From positions 17,930 to 81,929 of the forward strand of contig JAFUFI010000031.1 of the NCBI GenBank assembly GCA_017469945.1: 64,000 nucleotides of DNA, read 5' to 3'. Under the pieces are notes generated by a model, which saw only the letters and a list, made by a program, of their open reading frames with translations, made no database searches and was not told the DNA's origin. Made by a program: the position numbers and the translations under genes. This document shows positions 8,383 to 16,534 of this stretch, one piece after another. Within the stretch, counting starts at the first letter, position 1. Each line of letters begins with the position of its first letter. Source of the stretch: Lachnospiraceae bacterium. Its GTDB lineage: Bacteria > Bacillota > Clostridia > Lachnospirales > Lachnospiraceae.

Positions 8383-9786
8383 ATGTATATATACAATTCA
8401 CTTACAAAAAAAGTAGAGGAGTTCGTACCTCACACACCCGGAAAGGTTGCAATGTATACCTGCGGCCCTACCGTATACCATTTTGCACATATCGGAAACT
8501 TAAGAAGCTATATTATGGAGGATGTGCTTGAAAAGACCCTCCGCTACAATGGCTTTGACGTTAAGCGTGTTATGAACATCACAGACGTAGGCCACCTTTC
8601 TTCAGATGCCGACAGCGGTGAGGACAAGATGCTTAAGGGCGCAAAGAGAGAGCACAAATCCGTTATGGAGATTGCAAAGTACTACACGGATGCTTTTATG
8701 AGCGACTGCGCAAAACTAAACATCAAGACTCCCGATGTCGTTGAACCCGCAACGAACTGCATCCCCGAGTTTATCCATATGATCGAGGTGCTCCTTGAAA
8801 AGGGATACGCTTACAAAGCAGGAGAGAATATCTACTTCGATACATCAAAGCTTGAGAGCTACTATGTTTTCGGAAACCAGTCAAGCGACGATCTTAAGAT
8901 CGGTGTAAGAGACGATGTTACCGAAGATACGAACAAGCGCAATAAAAACGACTTTGTTCTCTGGTTTACCAAGTCTAAATTTGAAGACCAGGCTCTTAAG
9001 TGGGACAGCCCTTGGGGCGTCGGATATCCCGGATGGCATATCGAGTGCTCCTGCATCGGAATGAAACACCTCGGAGAGTATATGGATATCCACTGCGGCG
9101 GAGTTGACAATATGTTCCCCCACCACACAAACGAGATCGCACAAAGCGAAGCTTTTTCGGGACATAAATGGTGCAAATACTGGTTCCATGTTCATCACCT
9201 TAACGATGAATCCGGAAAGATGAGTAAGAGTAAAGGCGAGTTCCTTACAGTATCTTTACTTGAAGAGAAGGGATACGACCCTATAGCTTACAGATTCTTT
9301 GCCCTTTTGTCACATTATCGTAAGCCCCTTACCTTCTCTTACGATGCTCTTGACCAGGCTACCGCTACATACAAGAAGCTTAAGAACAAGGTTCTTTCAA
9401 TTCCCGAAGAGGGAGAAGTAGACGAGAGCAAGGTGGAAGAATGGCACAAAAACTTTGCTGAAACCGTTGGAAACGATGTCAATACATCTATGGGAATTAC
9501 TCTTCTTTACGATGTCCTTAAATCAGACCTTAACGGCAATACCAAGAGAGCGATCATCGATGACTTTGATTATGTTTTAAGTCTTGACCTTTTAAAGGCC
9601 GATGAGGCTTCTGAGGGCGGAGAGGAGGACGAACTTACCGCCTACGTTGAAGCCAAGATCGAAGAGAGAAAGCAGGCTAAGAAGGCTAAGGATTTCGAGA
9701 AGGCCGATGCTATCAGAAATGAACTCTTATCTAAGGGAATCGTTATCGAGGATACCAGAGAGGGCGTTAAGTGGAAGAGACAGTAA
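8383..9786 (+). CDS. cysS: Cysteinyl-tRNA synthetase
   Basis: A class I aminoacyl-tRNA synthetase of 467 residues that charges tRNA-Cys. The first zinc Cys lies in MYTCGPTVY, followed by the HIGH-type motif HFAHIGN (about 36-42). Further zinc ligands are in HIECSCIGM and HTNEIAQSE, and the KMSKS loop is GKMSKSKGE (about 270). Length is normal for the family. A GGAG site (8371-8374) precedes the ATG. The gene overlaps mrnC by 16 bases, and the order cysS-mrnC-rlmB-sigH is a well-known Firmicutes arrangement. Confidence 0.97.
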   Translation: MYIYNSLTKKVEEFVPHTPGKVAMYTCGPTVYHFAHIGNLRSYIMEDVLEKTLRYNGFDVKRVMNITDVGHLSSDADSGEDKMLKGAKREHKSVMEIAKYYTDAFMSDCAKLNIKTPDVVEPATNCIPEFIHMIEVLLEKGYAYKAGENIYFDTSKLESYYVFGNQSSDDLKIGVRDDVTEDTNKRNKNDFVLWFTKSKFEDQALKWDSPWGVGYPGWHIECSCIGMKHLGEYMDIHCGGVDNMFPHHTNEIAQSEAFSGHKWCKYWFHVHHLNDESGKMSKSKGEFLTVSLLEEKGYDPIAYRFFALLSHYRKPLTFSYDALDQATATYKKLKNKVLSIPEEGEVDESKVEEWHKNFAETVGNDVNTSMGITLLYDVLKSDLNGNTKRAIIDDFDYVLSLDLLKADEASEGGEEDELTAYVEAKIEERKQAKKAKDFEKADAIRNELLSKGIVIEDTREGVKWKRQ

Positions 9787-10223
9787 CACTTCTTAAACAG
9801 GTAAAAGACGCATTCGCATGCGGGGATAAGGATATAAATGCTTACTCCCCGCTTGCTTTGGCTTATATAGGTGATGACGTATACGATACCATCGTAAGGA
9901 CTCTTGTTGTCGAAAGAGCAAACAGACCGGCCAATGAGCTAAACAAAGAGGCTGTCAAATACGTTAAAGCGCAGGCGCAGTCTAAGGCTATCGTTCATAT
10001 CCTGAAGGCGGGAGATTTTTTAAGCGAAGAGGAACAGGAAATCTACAAAAGAGGCAGAAATGCAAAGTCCGCTACTTCCGCCAAAAACGCGGATATACAG
10101 GATTATCGTAAGGCCACGGGTTTCGAGGCGCTTATAGGATATCTGTATCTTACGGGAAGGCAGCAAAGAGTCGTTGAGATCGCGAAGTGCGCGATAGAGT
10201 ATTTAGACAGTGAGGAAAGCTAA
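9771..10223 (+). CDS. mrnC: Mini-ribonuclease III
   Basis: A 150-residue RNase III-type nuclease lacking the double-stranded-RNA-binding domain; in Bacillus its homologue matures 23S rRNA ends. It starts with GTG at 9771 inside the end of cysS. The catalytic region has LALAYIGDDVYDTIVR (about 24-39), with the conserved acidic residues in the RNase III signature position, and a later FEALIGYLYL (about 124-133) that supplies the second acidic site. Its stop is immediately followed by the rlmB ATG. Confidence 0.93.
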   Translation: MEETVTLLKQVKDAFACGDKDINAYSPLALAYIGDDVYDTIVRTLVVERANRPANELNKEAVKYVKAQAQSKAIVHILKAGDFLSEEEQEIYKRGRNAKSATSAKNADIQDYRKATGFEALIGYLYLTGRQQRVVEIAKCAIEYLDSEES

Positions 10224-10964
10224 ATGGGTTATCAGGAATTTAAAATAGAAGGGCGTAATGCCGTTATCGAGGCGCTTCGAAGCGGCAAGCCTATAGACAA
10301 GATCTATATTCTTGACGGATGTCAGGACGGCCCTATTAATACAATTAAGAAAGAAGCGAAAAAAGGCGACACGATCCTTAAATTTGTTTCCAAAGAGATA
10401 CTTGACCGTATGTCGGAAACCGGAAAGCATCAGGGAGTTATCGCTGAGTGCGCCGCGTATGAATACAGCGATGTTAAGGATATTCTCGAGAATGCGAGAA
10501 AAAAGGGAGAGGATCCTTTTATCTTTTTACTTGATAATATCGAGGATCCACATAATCTCGGAGCGATAATAAGGACTGCCAATCTTGCGGGAGCCCACGG
10601 CGTTATCATCCCCAAGAACCGTGCGGCGGGACTTACGGCTACCGTAGCAAGAACAAGCGCCGGAGCTCTCAACTATACTCCCGTTGCGAAGGTTACAAAC
10701 CTTTCAAAGACTATTGAGGACCTTAAAAAGGAAGGGCTTTGGTTTGTTTGCGCCGATATGGGCGGTACGGAAATGTATAAGCTTAATCTAAAGGGACCCA
10801 TCGGCCTTGTAATCGGAAACGAAGGCGAGGGAGTCGGAAGACTCGTTAAAGAAAAGTGCGATATGGTGGCTTCGATTCCTATGAAGGGAGATATCGATTC
10901 ACTTAACGCGTCGGTGGCAGCAGGCGTTCTTGCGTATGAAATAGTTAGACAGAGGCTTTCATAA
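10224..10964 (+). CDS. rlmB: 23S rRNA (guanosine-2'-O-)-methyltransferase RlmB/TrmH family
   Basis: A 246-residue SpoU/TrmH-type methyltransferase. The N-terminal substrate-binding domain (about 1-80) begins with EGRNAVIEAL. The catalytic knot follows, with motif 1 DNIEDPHNLGAIIRTA (about 108-123), motif 2 GLVIGNEGEGVG (about 193-204) and motif 3 IPMKGDIDSLNASVAAGV (about 217-234). It should methylate the ribose of G2251 (E. coli numbering). It starts right after mrnC and its stop overlaps the sigH start by one base. Confidence 0.94.
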   Translation: MGYQEFKIEGRNAVIEALRSGKPIDKIYILDGCQDGPINTIKKEAKKGDTILKFVSKEILDRMSETGKHQGVIAECAAYEYSDVKDILENARKKGEDPFIFLLDNIEDPHNLGAIIRTANLAGAHGVIIPKNRAAGLTATVARTSAGALNYTPVAKVTNLSKTIEDLKKEGLWFVCADMGGTEMYKLNLKGPIGLVIGNEGEGVGRLVKEKCDMVASIPMKGDIDSLNASVAAGVLAYEIVRQRLS

Positions 10965-11593
10965 TGACAGAATCCATCAGAGCATCGGAATATGAAAAAT
11001 ACACCGATGAAGAACTGATTGAAAAGTACAGAGCGGGAGAGACGGGCATTATTGATTATCTTATGGTAAAATATAAGAACCTGGTACTCTCCAAAACCCG
11101 TTCCCTGTTTATACTGGGTGGGGAGAGTGAAGACCTGATCCAGGAAGGGATGATAGGTCTTTTTCAGGCTGTAAACGATTATGATTTCGGAAGGGATGCT
11201 TCGTTTTTTACCTTTGCAGACCTTTGCGTTACAAGGAAGGTTTACAGCGCAATTAAGGCTTCTAACGATAAAAAGCATTCTTTTTTAAACAATTACGTAT
11301 CTTTCTTTGACTCCGGCAACAAAGATGCCAAGGGGCCTTTGGAACTTATCGAACAGCTCCCCGGAAGCGAGGAGTCCGATCCGGAAAAAACCGTTCTTAC
11401 GACCGAGCTTAAAGAAAGGTTTGAAAAAGCATTCAGAGAAGATCTTACACCTCTTGAAAGAGAGGCGCTGGGATTGTATATTACAGGTATGAAGAGCAGC
11501 GATGTAGCCCGCATAATGGGTAAAAGCGCAAAGGAAACAGATAACGCGATCCAGAGAGCGAAGAAAAAACTCAAAAAGATCCGCATGCAGTAA
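10964..11593 (+). CDS. sigH: RNA polymerase sigma factor SigH-type
   Basis: A 209-residue sigma-70 family factor of the sigma-H class, which directs early sporulation and stationary-phase genes in Firmicutes. Region 2 is clear: ELIEKYRAGETGIIDYLM, then DLIQEGMIGLFQAVNDYD (about 62-79) and TFADLCVTRKV. Region 4 contains a helix-turn-helix with SSDVARIMGKSAKETDNAIQRAKKKL (about 180-205, quoted here by its ends). Its place directly behind rlmB matches the SigH locus of Firmicutes. The yacP/rae1 gene often found between them is absent. Whether this organism still sporulates cannot be told from this window. Confidence 0.9.
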   Translation: MTESIRASEYEKYTDEELIEKYRAGETGIIDYLMVKYKNLVLSKTRSLFILGGESEDLIQEGMIGLFQAVNDYDFGRDASFFTFADLCVTRKVYSAIKASNDKKHSFLNNYVSFFDSGNKDAKGPLELIEQLPGSEESDPEKTVLTTELKERFEKAFREDLTPLEREALGLYITGMKSSDVARIMGKSAKETDNAIQRAKKKLKKIRMQ

Positions 11594-11607
11594 ATGGAGG
11601 GCAAATT

Positions 11608-12597
11608 ATGAAACTTCTTTTCTACGCAGCTAAAATCTACGACAAAAAGTCTTTTGGACCTGTTAACGCTTCTTTTCCCGATATAACCATTGATTATATC
11701 GACCATGAGCTTGAACCTATGACCGCATCTTTAGCCAAAGGTTATGACGGAGTCTGCGCTTTCGTAAGCGCCGATGTGGGTGCAAAGACCTTAGAGGTAC
11801 TTAAAGAATGCGGCGTTAAGTGCGTCCTTATGAGATGCGCCGGATTTAACAATGTTGATGTAGAAAAGGCAAAGGAACTCGGAATCATCGTAAAGAGAGT
11901 TCCCGGATATTCGCCCGAATCTGTTGCGGAGCTTGCTATGGGACTTGCTCTTGCAGTTAACCGAAGGTTATATAAAGCCTACAATAAGGTACGTGAGAAC
12001 GATTACACTCTTACGGGACTACGGGGAGTTAATTTCTACGGAAAGACCGCGGGTATCGTCGGAACGGGTAAGATCGGCGCGGCTATGGCAAGAATCTGCC
12101 GGGGCTTCGGTATGAAGATAATAGCTTACGACGTATATCAAAACCCGGATCTTTTGGAGTTTACAGAATATGTATCTTTGGACGAACTGCTTAAGAGGTC
12201 CGATCTTATTTCGCTCCACTGTCCTTTGATGGACTCCACCTATCATATGATCAATATTGAAAATATCAAGAAGATGAAGGACGGAGTTATACTGGTAAAC
12301 ACATCGAGAGGCGCTCTTGTAGATACGGATGAGCTTATCGAGGGAATCAGACTTAACAAATTCCTCGGCGTCGGACTTGATGTATACGAGGAAGAGACCG
12401 GTAATGTATACGAAGACCGCTCGGATGAGATAATGCAGCATTCGGTTACAGCAAGACTCCTTTCTTTCCCGAATGTTATGATAACATCCCACCAGGGATT
12501 CTACACTATGGAAGCACTTGAAGCTATCGCCGAAACCACGCTTCAAAATATGGTAGACGCCGCCGCAGGCGTTAAAAACGGAAATGACGTAGCTTAG
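11608..12597 (+). CDS. ldhA: D-lactate dehydrogenase (D-2-hydroxyacid dehydrogenase)
   Basis: A 329-residue NAD-dependent D-2-hydroxyacid dehydrogenase, most like fermentative D-lactate dehydrogenase (LdhA). The substrate Arg region reads MRCAGFNNVDV (about 72-82). The NAD Rossmann motif is GIVGTGKIGAAM (about 149-160). The signature NTSRGALVDTDEL (about 230-242) and the catalytic His in ITSHQGFYTMEAL (about 291-303) are present. A TGGAGG site lies 8 bases before the ATG. It follows sigH by 14 bases and would reduce pyruvate to D-lactate during fermentation. Confidence 0.92.
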   Translation: MKLLFYAAKIYDKKSFGPVNASFPDITIDYIDHELEPMTASLAKGYDGVCAFVSADVGAKTLEVLKECGVKCVLMRCAGFNNVDVEKAKELGIIVKRVPGYSPESVAELAMGLALAVNRRLYKAYNKVRENDYTLTGLRGVNFYGKTAGIVGTGKIGAAMARICRGFGMKIIAYDVYQNPDLLEFTEYVSLDELLKRSDLISLHCPLMDSTYHMINIENIKKMKDGVILVNTSRGALVDTDELIEGIRLNKFLGVGLDVYEEETGNVYEDRSDEIMQHSVTARLLSFPNVMITSHQGFYTMEALEAIAETTLQNMVDAAAGVKNGNDVA

Positions 12598-12623
12598 GAT
12601 TTTTACTTATAAAGGGGGTAAAT

Positions 12624-13223
12624 ATGGCGAAGAATTACGAATACAAATCAGGAAATCTCATCGCGAGAGCAACGGATGAAAACAACATCTGGGACTCTAA
12701 GTGGGATGTATTTCTTGTAGACAAGGATAATGACAACACAAAAATTGGCTGGGTATCTTTTGAAGGGGAAAAGTACGCCGGAATCGTTCCGATTTCAGTT
12801 GAGATTGAAAAGTCTTTCAGAGGCAGGGGATTTGGTACCGCTGTCTTTAAGATGATGAAGGAATGGGCCTTCTTACACAGCAATATTTATGTTGTTGAGG
12901 CTTTCGCCGACAAGGAGAACACAGCCCTTATATCTTCTCTTGAAAAGAGCGGCTTTGTCTACAGAGAGGGGCAGAGTATTGAAAAGGGCGGAGTAGAGAA
13001 GTATTCTGTAATTCGCGAAAAGACCAGCTGGCTTGGACTTTATTTTATCATCGGAATTATCGTGGGAGTCCTTTTGGGAATCGTAATCGGAAGCGTTTGG
13101 ATCGGATTTGCCATCTCGATGATCATCGCGCTCAGCATCGGATTTGTTATGGACCATAACGAAAACAAAAAGAGGGAAGAGATGATGGGAGAGTACTACA
13201 GCTATGGAAAGAAAAAACATTAG
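12624..13223 (+). CDS. GNAT acetyltransferase with C-terminal membrane segments
   Basis: A 199-residue protein. Residues about 1-130 form a GNAT domain, with the acetyl-CoA loop FRGRGFGTAVFKMM (about 69-82) and a closing strand ending SLEKSGFVYREGQ. Residues about 137-178 are strongly hydrophobic (two short spans, IIGIIVGVLLGIVIG and IALSIGFVM), followed by a Lys-rich tail, so the enzyme is probably tethered to the membrane. The acetylated substrate is unknown. AAGGGGG precedes the ATG. The GNAT-plus-membrane-tail arrangement is unusual but the frame is intact. Confidence 0.8.
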   Translation: MAKNYEYKSGNLIARATDENNIWDSKWDVFLVDKDNDNTKIGWVSFEGEKYAGIVPISVEIEKSFRGRGFGTAVFKMMKEWAFLHSNIYVVEAFADKENTALISSLEKSGFVYREGQSIEKGGVEKYSVIREKTSWLGLYFIIGIIVGVLLGIVIGSVWIGFAISMIIALSIGFVMDHNENKKREEMMGEYYSYGKKKH

Positions 13224-13246
13224 CTTAAAAATAAGCAAAAAAAAGA

Positions 13247-13319
13247 AGCTGATGACGGGAATCGGACCCGTGACCTCCGCCTTACCAAGGCGACGCTCTA
13301 CCGACTGAGCCACATCAGC
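13247..13319 (-). tRNA. tRNA-Thr (anticodon GGT)
   Basis: The minus strand folds into a standard cloverleaf: acceptor GCTGATG (13319 down to 13313) pairs with CATCAGC (13254-13248); the D arm is GCTC...GAGC; the anticodon stem TCGCC/GGCGG encloses loop TTGGTAA with anticodon GGT; the T arm ACGGG/CCCGT encloses TCCGATT. The terminal CCA is not encoded. A T-rich run follows the 3' end and could help terminate transcription. It lies alone between two plus-strand protein genes, on the opposite strand. Confidence 0.97.
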
Positions 13320-13420
13320 TTGCGTTGCGTGTTTCAGCAACCGAAGGCTATAATATCAAATTGACGATTAGATGTCAACAATTATTTAAAAAAAATTTTT
13401 ATTTTAGGAGCAACATAAAA

Positions 13421-14743
13421 GTGAGTTTCGTGCAGATTAATTTCTTATTCATTTTTCTGCCCGTTTATATATTAGCATTAAGAGTAGTATCGGTTAAATT
13501 TCAAAAGCCCCTTCTTGTACTTGGAGGATTACTTTTTTATACTTTTGGGCAAAAATATCTCGTTATTGGTCTGACCGCATCAGTGGCAATCAATTTCGGA
13601 TTTCAAAAATGGATTTTAAATGTTAAAAGAAAAACAGCACCTTTGGTAGTTTCCGTCATATTTAATGCCGGGATTTTACTTGCGTGCAAAATTTTAGGAT
13701 TCTTACCTTTGGGCATCAGCTTTTACACCTTCCAGATGATATCCCTTTTGGTTGATACGAAAAACGAAAAGATATCCTTTATAGATTTTTGTACTATGTC
13801 TATGTATTTCCCTAAGCTGGTTATGGGCCCCCTTGTAAGATACAAAGACTATAAAGACGACCTTAAGAGGGCGGACGAAAGAAGACTTGTTACCGCCGAA
13901 GGTATTGAAGAGGGAGCAAGGCTTTTTACGGCGGGTATGTTTATAAAGGTTGTTATCGCGGACAACCTTGCAACGCTTTGGAACTCAATAAATGTAGCCG
14001 GAGCCGCCGGAATTACGGCAAGCGTAGCCTGGCTCGGAGCGATTACATATACCATAGAGCTCTATATGGACTTCTTCGGATATTCGCTGATGGCGGTAGC
14101 TCTCGGAAAGATGTTTGGGATTAATCTTCCCGAAAACTTTAACGAGCCTTATTCCTCAAGGAGCGTGGGAGAGTTTTGGAGAAGATGGCATATTACCCTC
14201 GGAGCCTGGTTTAGGGATTATATTTATATCCCCTTAGGCGGCAGCAAAAAAGGCGCCTTTCGAAATATCTTAAACCTTTTGATCGTTTGGCTTATTACCG
14301 GATTTTGGCACGGCTTCGGGCTTAACTTTATAATCTGGGGACTGATGCTGTTTTTATTTATCGTCCTTGAAAAGTTTACTCCTCTTGGTAAGCTTACAAA
14401 GATAAAGGGACTTGGCAATGTATATCTTATCTTTGTCATCGTTATAAGCTGGGTTGTATTTGCAATAAACGATATGAACTCTCTTACAGACTACTTAAAG
14501 TGTCTTTTCGGAATCCGCATAGAGGGTGCTTCCCCTGCGGGCAGTCAGTTTATGAGATACATAAGGACATACTGGTATCTTTTGGCGGGTGGAATCTTTG
14601 CTATGACGCCTCTTCCGAGAATGTTTGCCAAAAAGTTCGGAAAGAAGTGGTGGATGGTGCTTATTCTGGCACCTATGTTCGCGATATCCGTTTACTTTAT
14701 CATACAGGGTAAGGGCGGAGCGTTTATGTATTATATTTTCTAA
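13421..14743 (+). CDS. MBOAT family membrane O-acyltransferase
   Basis: A 440-residue integral membrane protein of the MBOAT family (AlgI/DltB/PatA-like). I chose the GTG at 13421, which has AGGAG 10 bases upstream and begins directly with a membrane helix (INFLFIFLPVYILAL). The longer frame from 13325 runs through tRNA flank sequence. The MBOAT core has ENFNEPYSSRSVGEFWRRWH (about 239-258) and the catalytic His in TGFWHGFGLNF (about 286-296). At least eight hydrophobic spans are visible. Such proteins move acyl groups, often acetyl, across the membrane onto polysaccharide, teichoic acid or peptidoglycan. The SGNH protein 17 bases downstream is its probable partner. Confidence 0.92.
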   Translation: MSFVQINFLFIFLPVYILALRVVSVKFQKPLLVLGGLLFYTFGQKYLVIGLTASVAINFGFQKWILNVKRKTAPLVVSVIFNAGILLACKILGFLPLGISFYTFQMISLLVDTKNEKISFIDFCTMSMYFPKLVMGPLVRYKDYKDDLKRADERRLVTAEGIEEGARLFTAGMFIKVVIADNLATLWNSINVAGAAGITASVAWLGAITYTIELYMDFFGYSLMAVALGKMFGINLPENFNEPYSSRSVGEFWRRWHITLGAWFRDYIYIPLGGSKKGAFRNILNLLIVWLITGFWHGFGLNFIIWGLMLFLFIVLEKFTPLGKLTKIKGLGNVYLIFVIVISWVVFAINDMNSLTDYLKCLFGIRIEGASPAGSQFMRYIRTYWYLLAGGIFAMTPLPRMFAKKFGKKWWMVLILAPMFAISVYFIIQGKGGAFMYYIF

Positions 14744-14760
14744 AAATTTCGGTGACATAT

Positions 14761-15912
14761 ATGAAAGAATCATTTATTAAAAAAGCGCCGTATACAGTGC
14801 TTATAATCGTATTTATCTGCCTGTTTTGGGGGCTGAAAGCCCTGAGCGCATCGGGTCAGATAAGGATCCCTTTTCTGGAGGACGGCAGGGTCAGCTTCCC
14901 TTCCGAAAATGAGAAGCTTCCGGAAAATACAATTCCGGAATCCAAAACAGATGAGATCGCTTTTATACCCGCTACTTTAGGAGAAGCTGATTCAGCTTTC
15001 AGTCAGGGCAACGCAGATAATGCAGAAAATGCAGATAATGCAGATAATGCAGTGAGTGCGGAGAATACAGAAAATATAGATAATACTGTAATTGATGGTG
15101 CCGAAAACGGCATGGGAGAGGCTGCGCCCGGGGATGGCGAAGCAGCTGAAACAGTAACCGGGGCAGAAACGGCGGATTTGTCTTACGATACCGAAAAATA
15201 CCCCTACAGCTTCGGAGAAGTAGAGGGAAACTGTGTAGTATACGATCCCGCAGATATAGATTCAAGGTATTACAAAGACTGCGGCAAGATCGCCCTTGAT
15301 ACTCCCGCGGATTACGTTACGGTAGAGGATGATTATTTTGACGATGCCTGCTTTGTCGGAGATTCCAGAATGGTGGGAATCTTCGATTATGCGGGGTGGG
15401 ATAAAGCGGACTTTTATTGTGACAATGGTTATTGCCTGTATAACTATATGGGTGGCAAAAACGTTATCTGTCAGAACAATAACAAAAAGTACAAGTTAGA
15501 GGACGCTATAAAGAGAAAAAAATACGGCAAAGTTTATATTATGATGGGAACAAACGACTGCGGCTACGGAACCACGGAAAGCTTTAAGGAAAGCTATTCT
15601 GAGATGCTTGAGATGATAAAGACCCAGCTTCCCGATGCGGTTATTTTTACGGTTTCCAATATGAGAATATCGAAGGATGCGGAAAAAAATGACAAGACCG
15701 GCGTTTACAGGAATTTAAACATCAACGATAAAAACACGGCAATCGCCGAACTCGCGGACGGGGAGAGAGTTTTTTACTTTGATATAAACGCTCCTTTTGT
15801 GGATAAAGAAGGCTATCTGATCGATGAATATACCTTCGACGGTTTCCATGTGTACGCAAAACAATACACTGAAATGGCAGAAATTTTTAAGGCTCACGGA
15901 ATAAAAAACTAA
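14761..15912 (+). CDS. SGNH/GDSL-type hydrolase or acyltransferase, membrane-anchored
   Basis: A 383-residue protein from ATG 14761. An N-terminal membrane segment (about 11-29) is followed by an extracellular, Asn/Ala/Glu-rich low-complexity linker (about 80-140). The SGNH domain covers about 180-380, with block I CFVGDSRM (catalytic Ser), block III MMGTNDCG (Asn) and block V DGFHVYAKQ (Asp-x-x-His). With the MBOAT gene just upstream it fits a two-part system in which MBOAT exports the acetyl group and the SGNH protein places it on a surface polymer. The linker is encoded by tandem 9-base repeats. A GTG at 14752 is an alternative start. Confidence 0.85.
   Translation: MKESFIKKAPYTVLIIVFICLFWGLKALSASGQIRIPFLEDGRVSFPSENEKLPENTIPESKTDEIAFIPATLGEADSAFSQGNADNAENADNADNAVSAENTENIDNTVIDGAENGMGEAAPGDGEAAETVTGAETADLSYDTEKYPYSFGEVEGNCVVYDPADIDSRYYKDCGKIALDTPADYVTVEDDYFDDACFVGDSRMVGIFDYAGWDKADFYCDNGYCLYNYMGGKNVICQNNNKKYKLEDAIKRKKYGKVYIMMGTNDCGYGTTESFKESYSEMLEMIKTQLPDAVIFTVSNMRISKDAEKNDKTGVYRNLNINDKNTAIAELADGERVFYFDINAPFVDKEGYLIDEYTFDGFHVYAKQYTEMAEIFKAHGIKN
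15013..15084 (+). repeat. Tandem 9-base repeat in the SGNH linker
   Basis: Eight consecutive 9-base units related to GCAGATAAT encode the repeated tripeptides Ala-Asp-Asn and Ala-Glu-Asn. The first four are near identical and the later ones have drifted. Because the unit is a multiple of three, copy changes would alter linker length without breaking the frame. Confidence 0.9.
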
Positions 15913-15992
15913 TAGTTTTCAAATTAGTCAGAAAATGGTAAAATAACAGTGCAAATATCTTTATAATATTTTTGTAAAAGAGGTATAGCTTT

Positions 15993-16490
15993 ATGAAAAA
16001 AAGGACTTCACTGCTTAGTGTACTGGCTCCTTTTATCGGCGCAGCAACCATAGCGGGTGCAGACTTGTACATCAAGAGCAAAATGGATTGCGAGCTGCCG
16101 GGAGAAGAGGATACCGAGATTAAAAAGGGTATCTTTAGATTCAGGCGTCACCACAATCGCGGAGCTATGTTAAACCTTGGACAGAAATATCCCGGGGAAG
16201 TCAAGGGGCTTTCGATAGGCTCTACTGTTATGACATTTTTGATGCTCTGTTTTTCTTCATCTAAGAGGGGACGCGTCTTTGAGAAGACAGGACTTGCCTT
16301 TATACTTGGAGGAGCGCTTAGCAATACTTACGACCGGGTGAAAAAGGGATACGTTATGGACTATGTAAGTCTGGACGTTAAACCCGCCAAGATAAGAAAC
16401 CTGGTATTTAATCTTTCCGATGTCTTTATCGGATTTGGACTTATTCTGTATTTTATTTCAAATCTTACTGCAAAGGACAGAGCGCTTTAA
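15993..16490 (+). CDS. lspA: Signal peptidase II (LspA)-like membrane protein
   Basis: A 165-residue membrane protein resembling lipoprotein signal peptidase. The first helix contains AGADLYIKSKM, replacing the usual DQxTK region. The region HNRGAMLNLG matches the NxGxAF loop, GGALSNTYDRVKKGYVMDYV carries the first catalytic Asp, and NLVFNLSDVFIGFG the second. It is more divergent than a typical LspA, so it may be the main enzyme or a second copy. GAGGT (15980-15984) precedes the ATG. It would cleave prolipoprotein signals such as that of the galactanase at 2800. Confidence 0.75.
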   Translation: MKKRTSLLSVLAPFIGAATIAGADLYIKSKMDCELPGEEDTEIKKGIFRFRRHHNRGAMLNLGQKYPGEVKGLSIGSTVMTFLMLCFSSSKRGRVFEKTGLAFILGGALSNTYDRVKKGYVMDYVSLDVKPAKIRNLVFNLSDVFIGFGLILYFISNLTAKDRAL

Positions 16491-16534
16491 GCCTCTGGTG
16501 GTTCGCGCAAAAGCCGAACGGAAAGGAGTTTTGT

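Noticed and set aside
13221..13246. Hairpin GCTTA/TAAGC next to the tRNA as a classic terminator
   Set aside because: The T-run lies on the wrong side of the stem for the tRNA strand and the plus strand is followed by A residues.
13325..13420. Upstream extension of the MBOAT frame
   Set aside because: It starts within the tRNA flank, has no ribosome site, and the GTG at 13421 has AGGAG.
16501..16519. GTTCG...CGAAC hairpin before the EAL-HDOD gene as a possible c-di-GMP riboswitch
   Set aside because: Too short, and none of the conserved GEMM riboswitch parts are visible.
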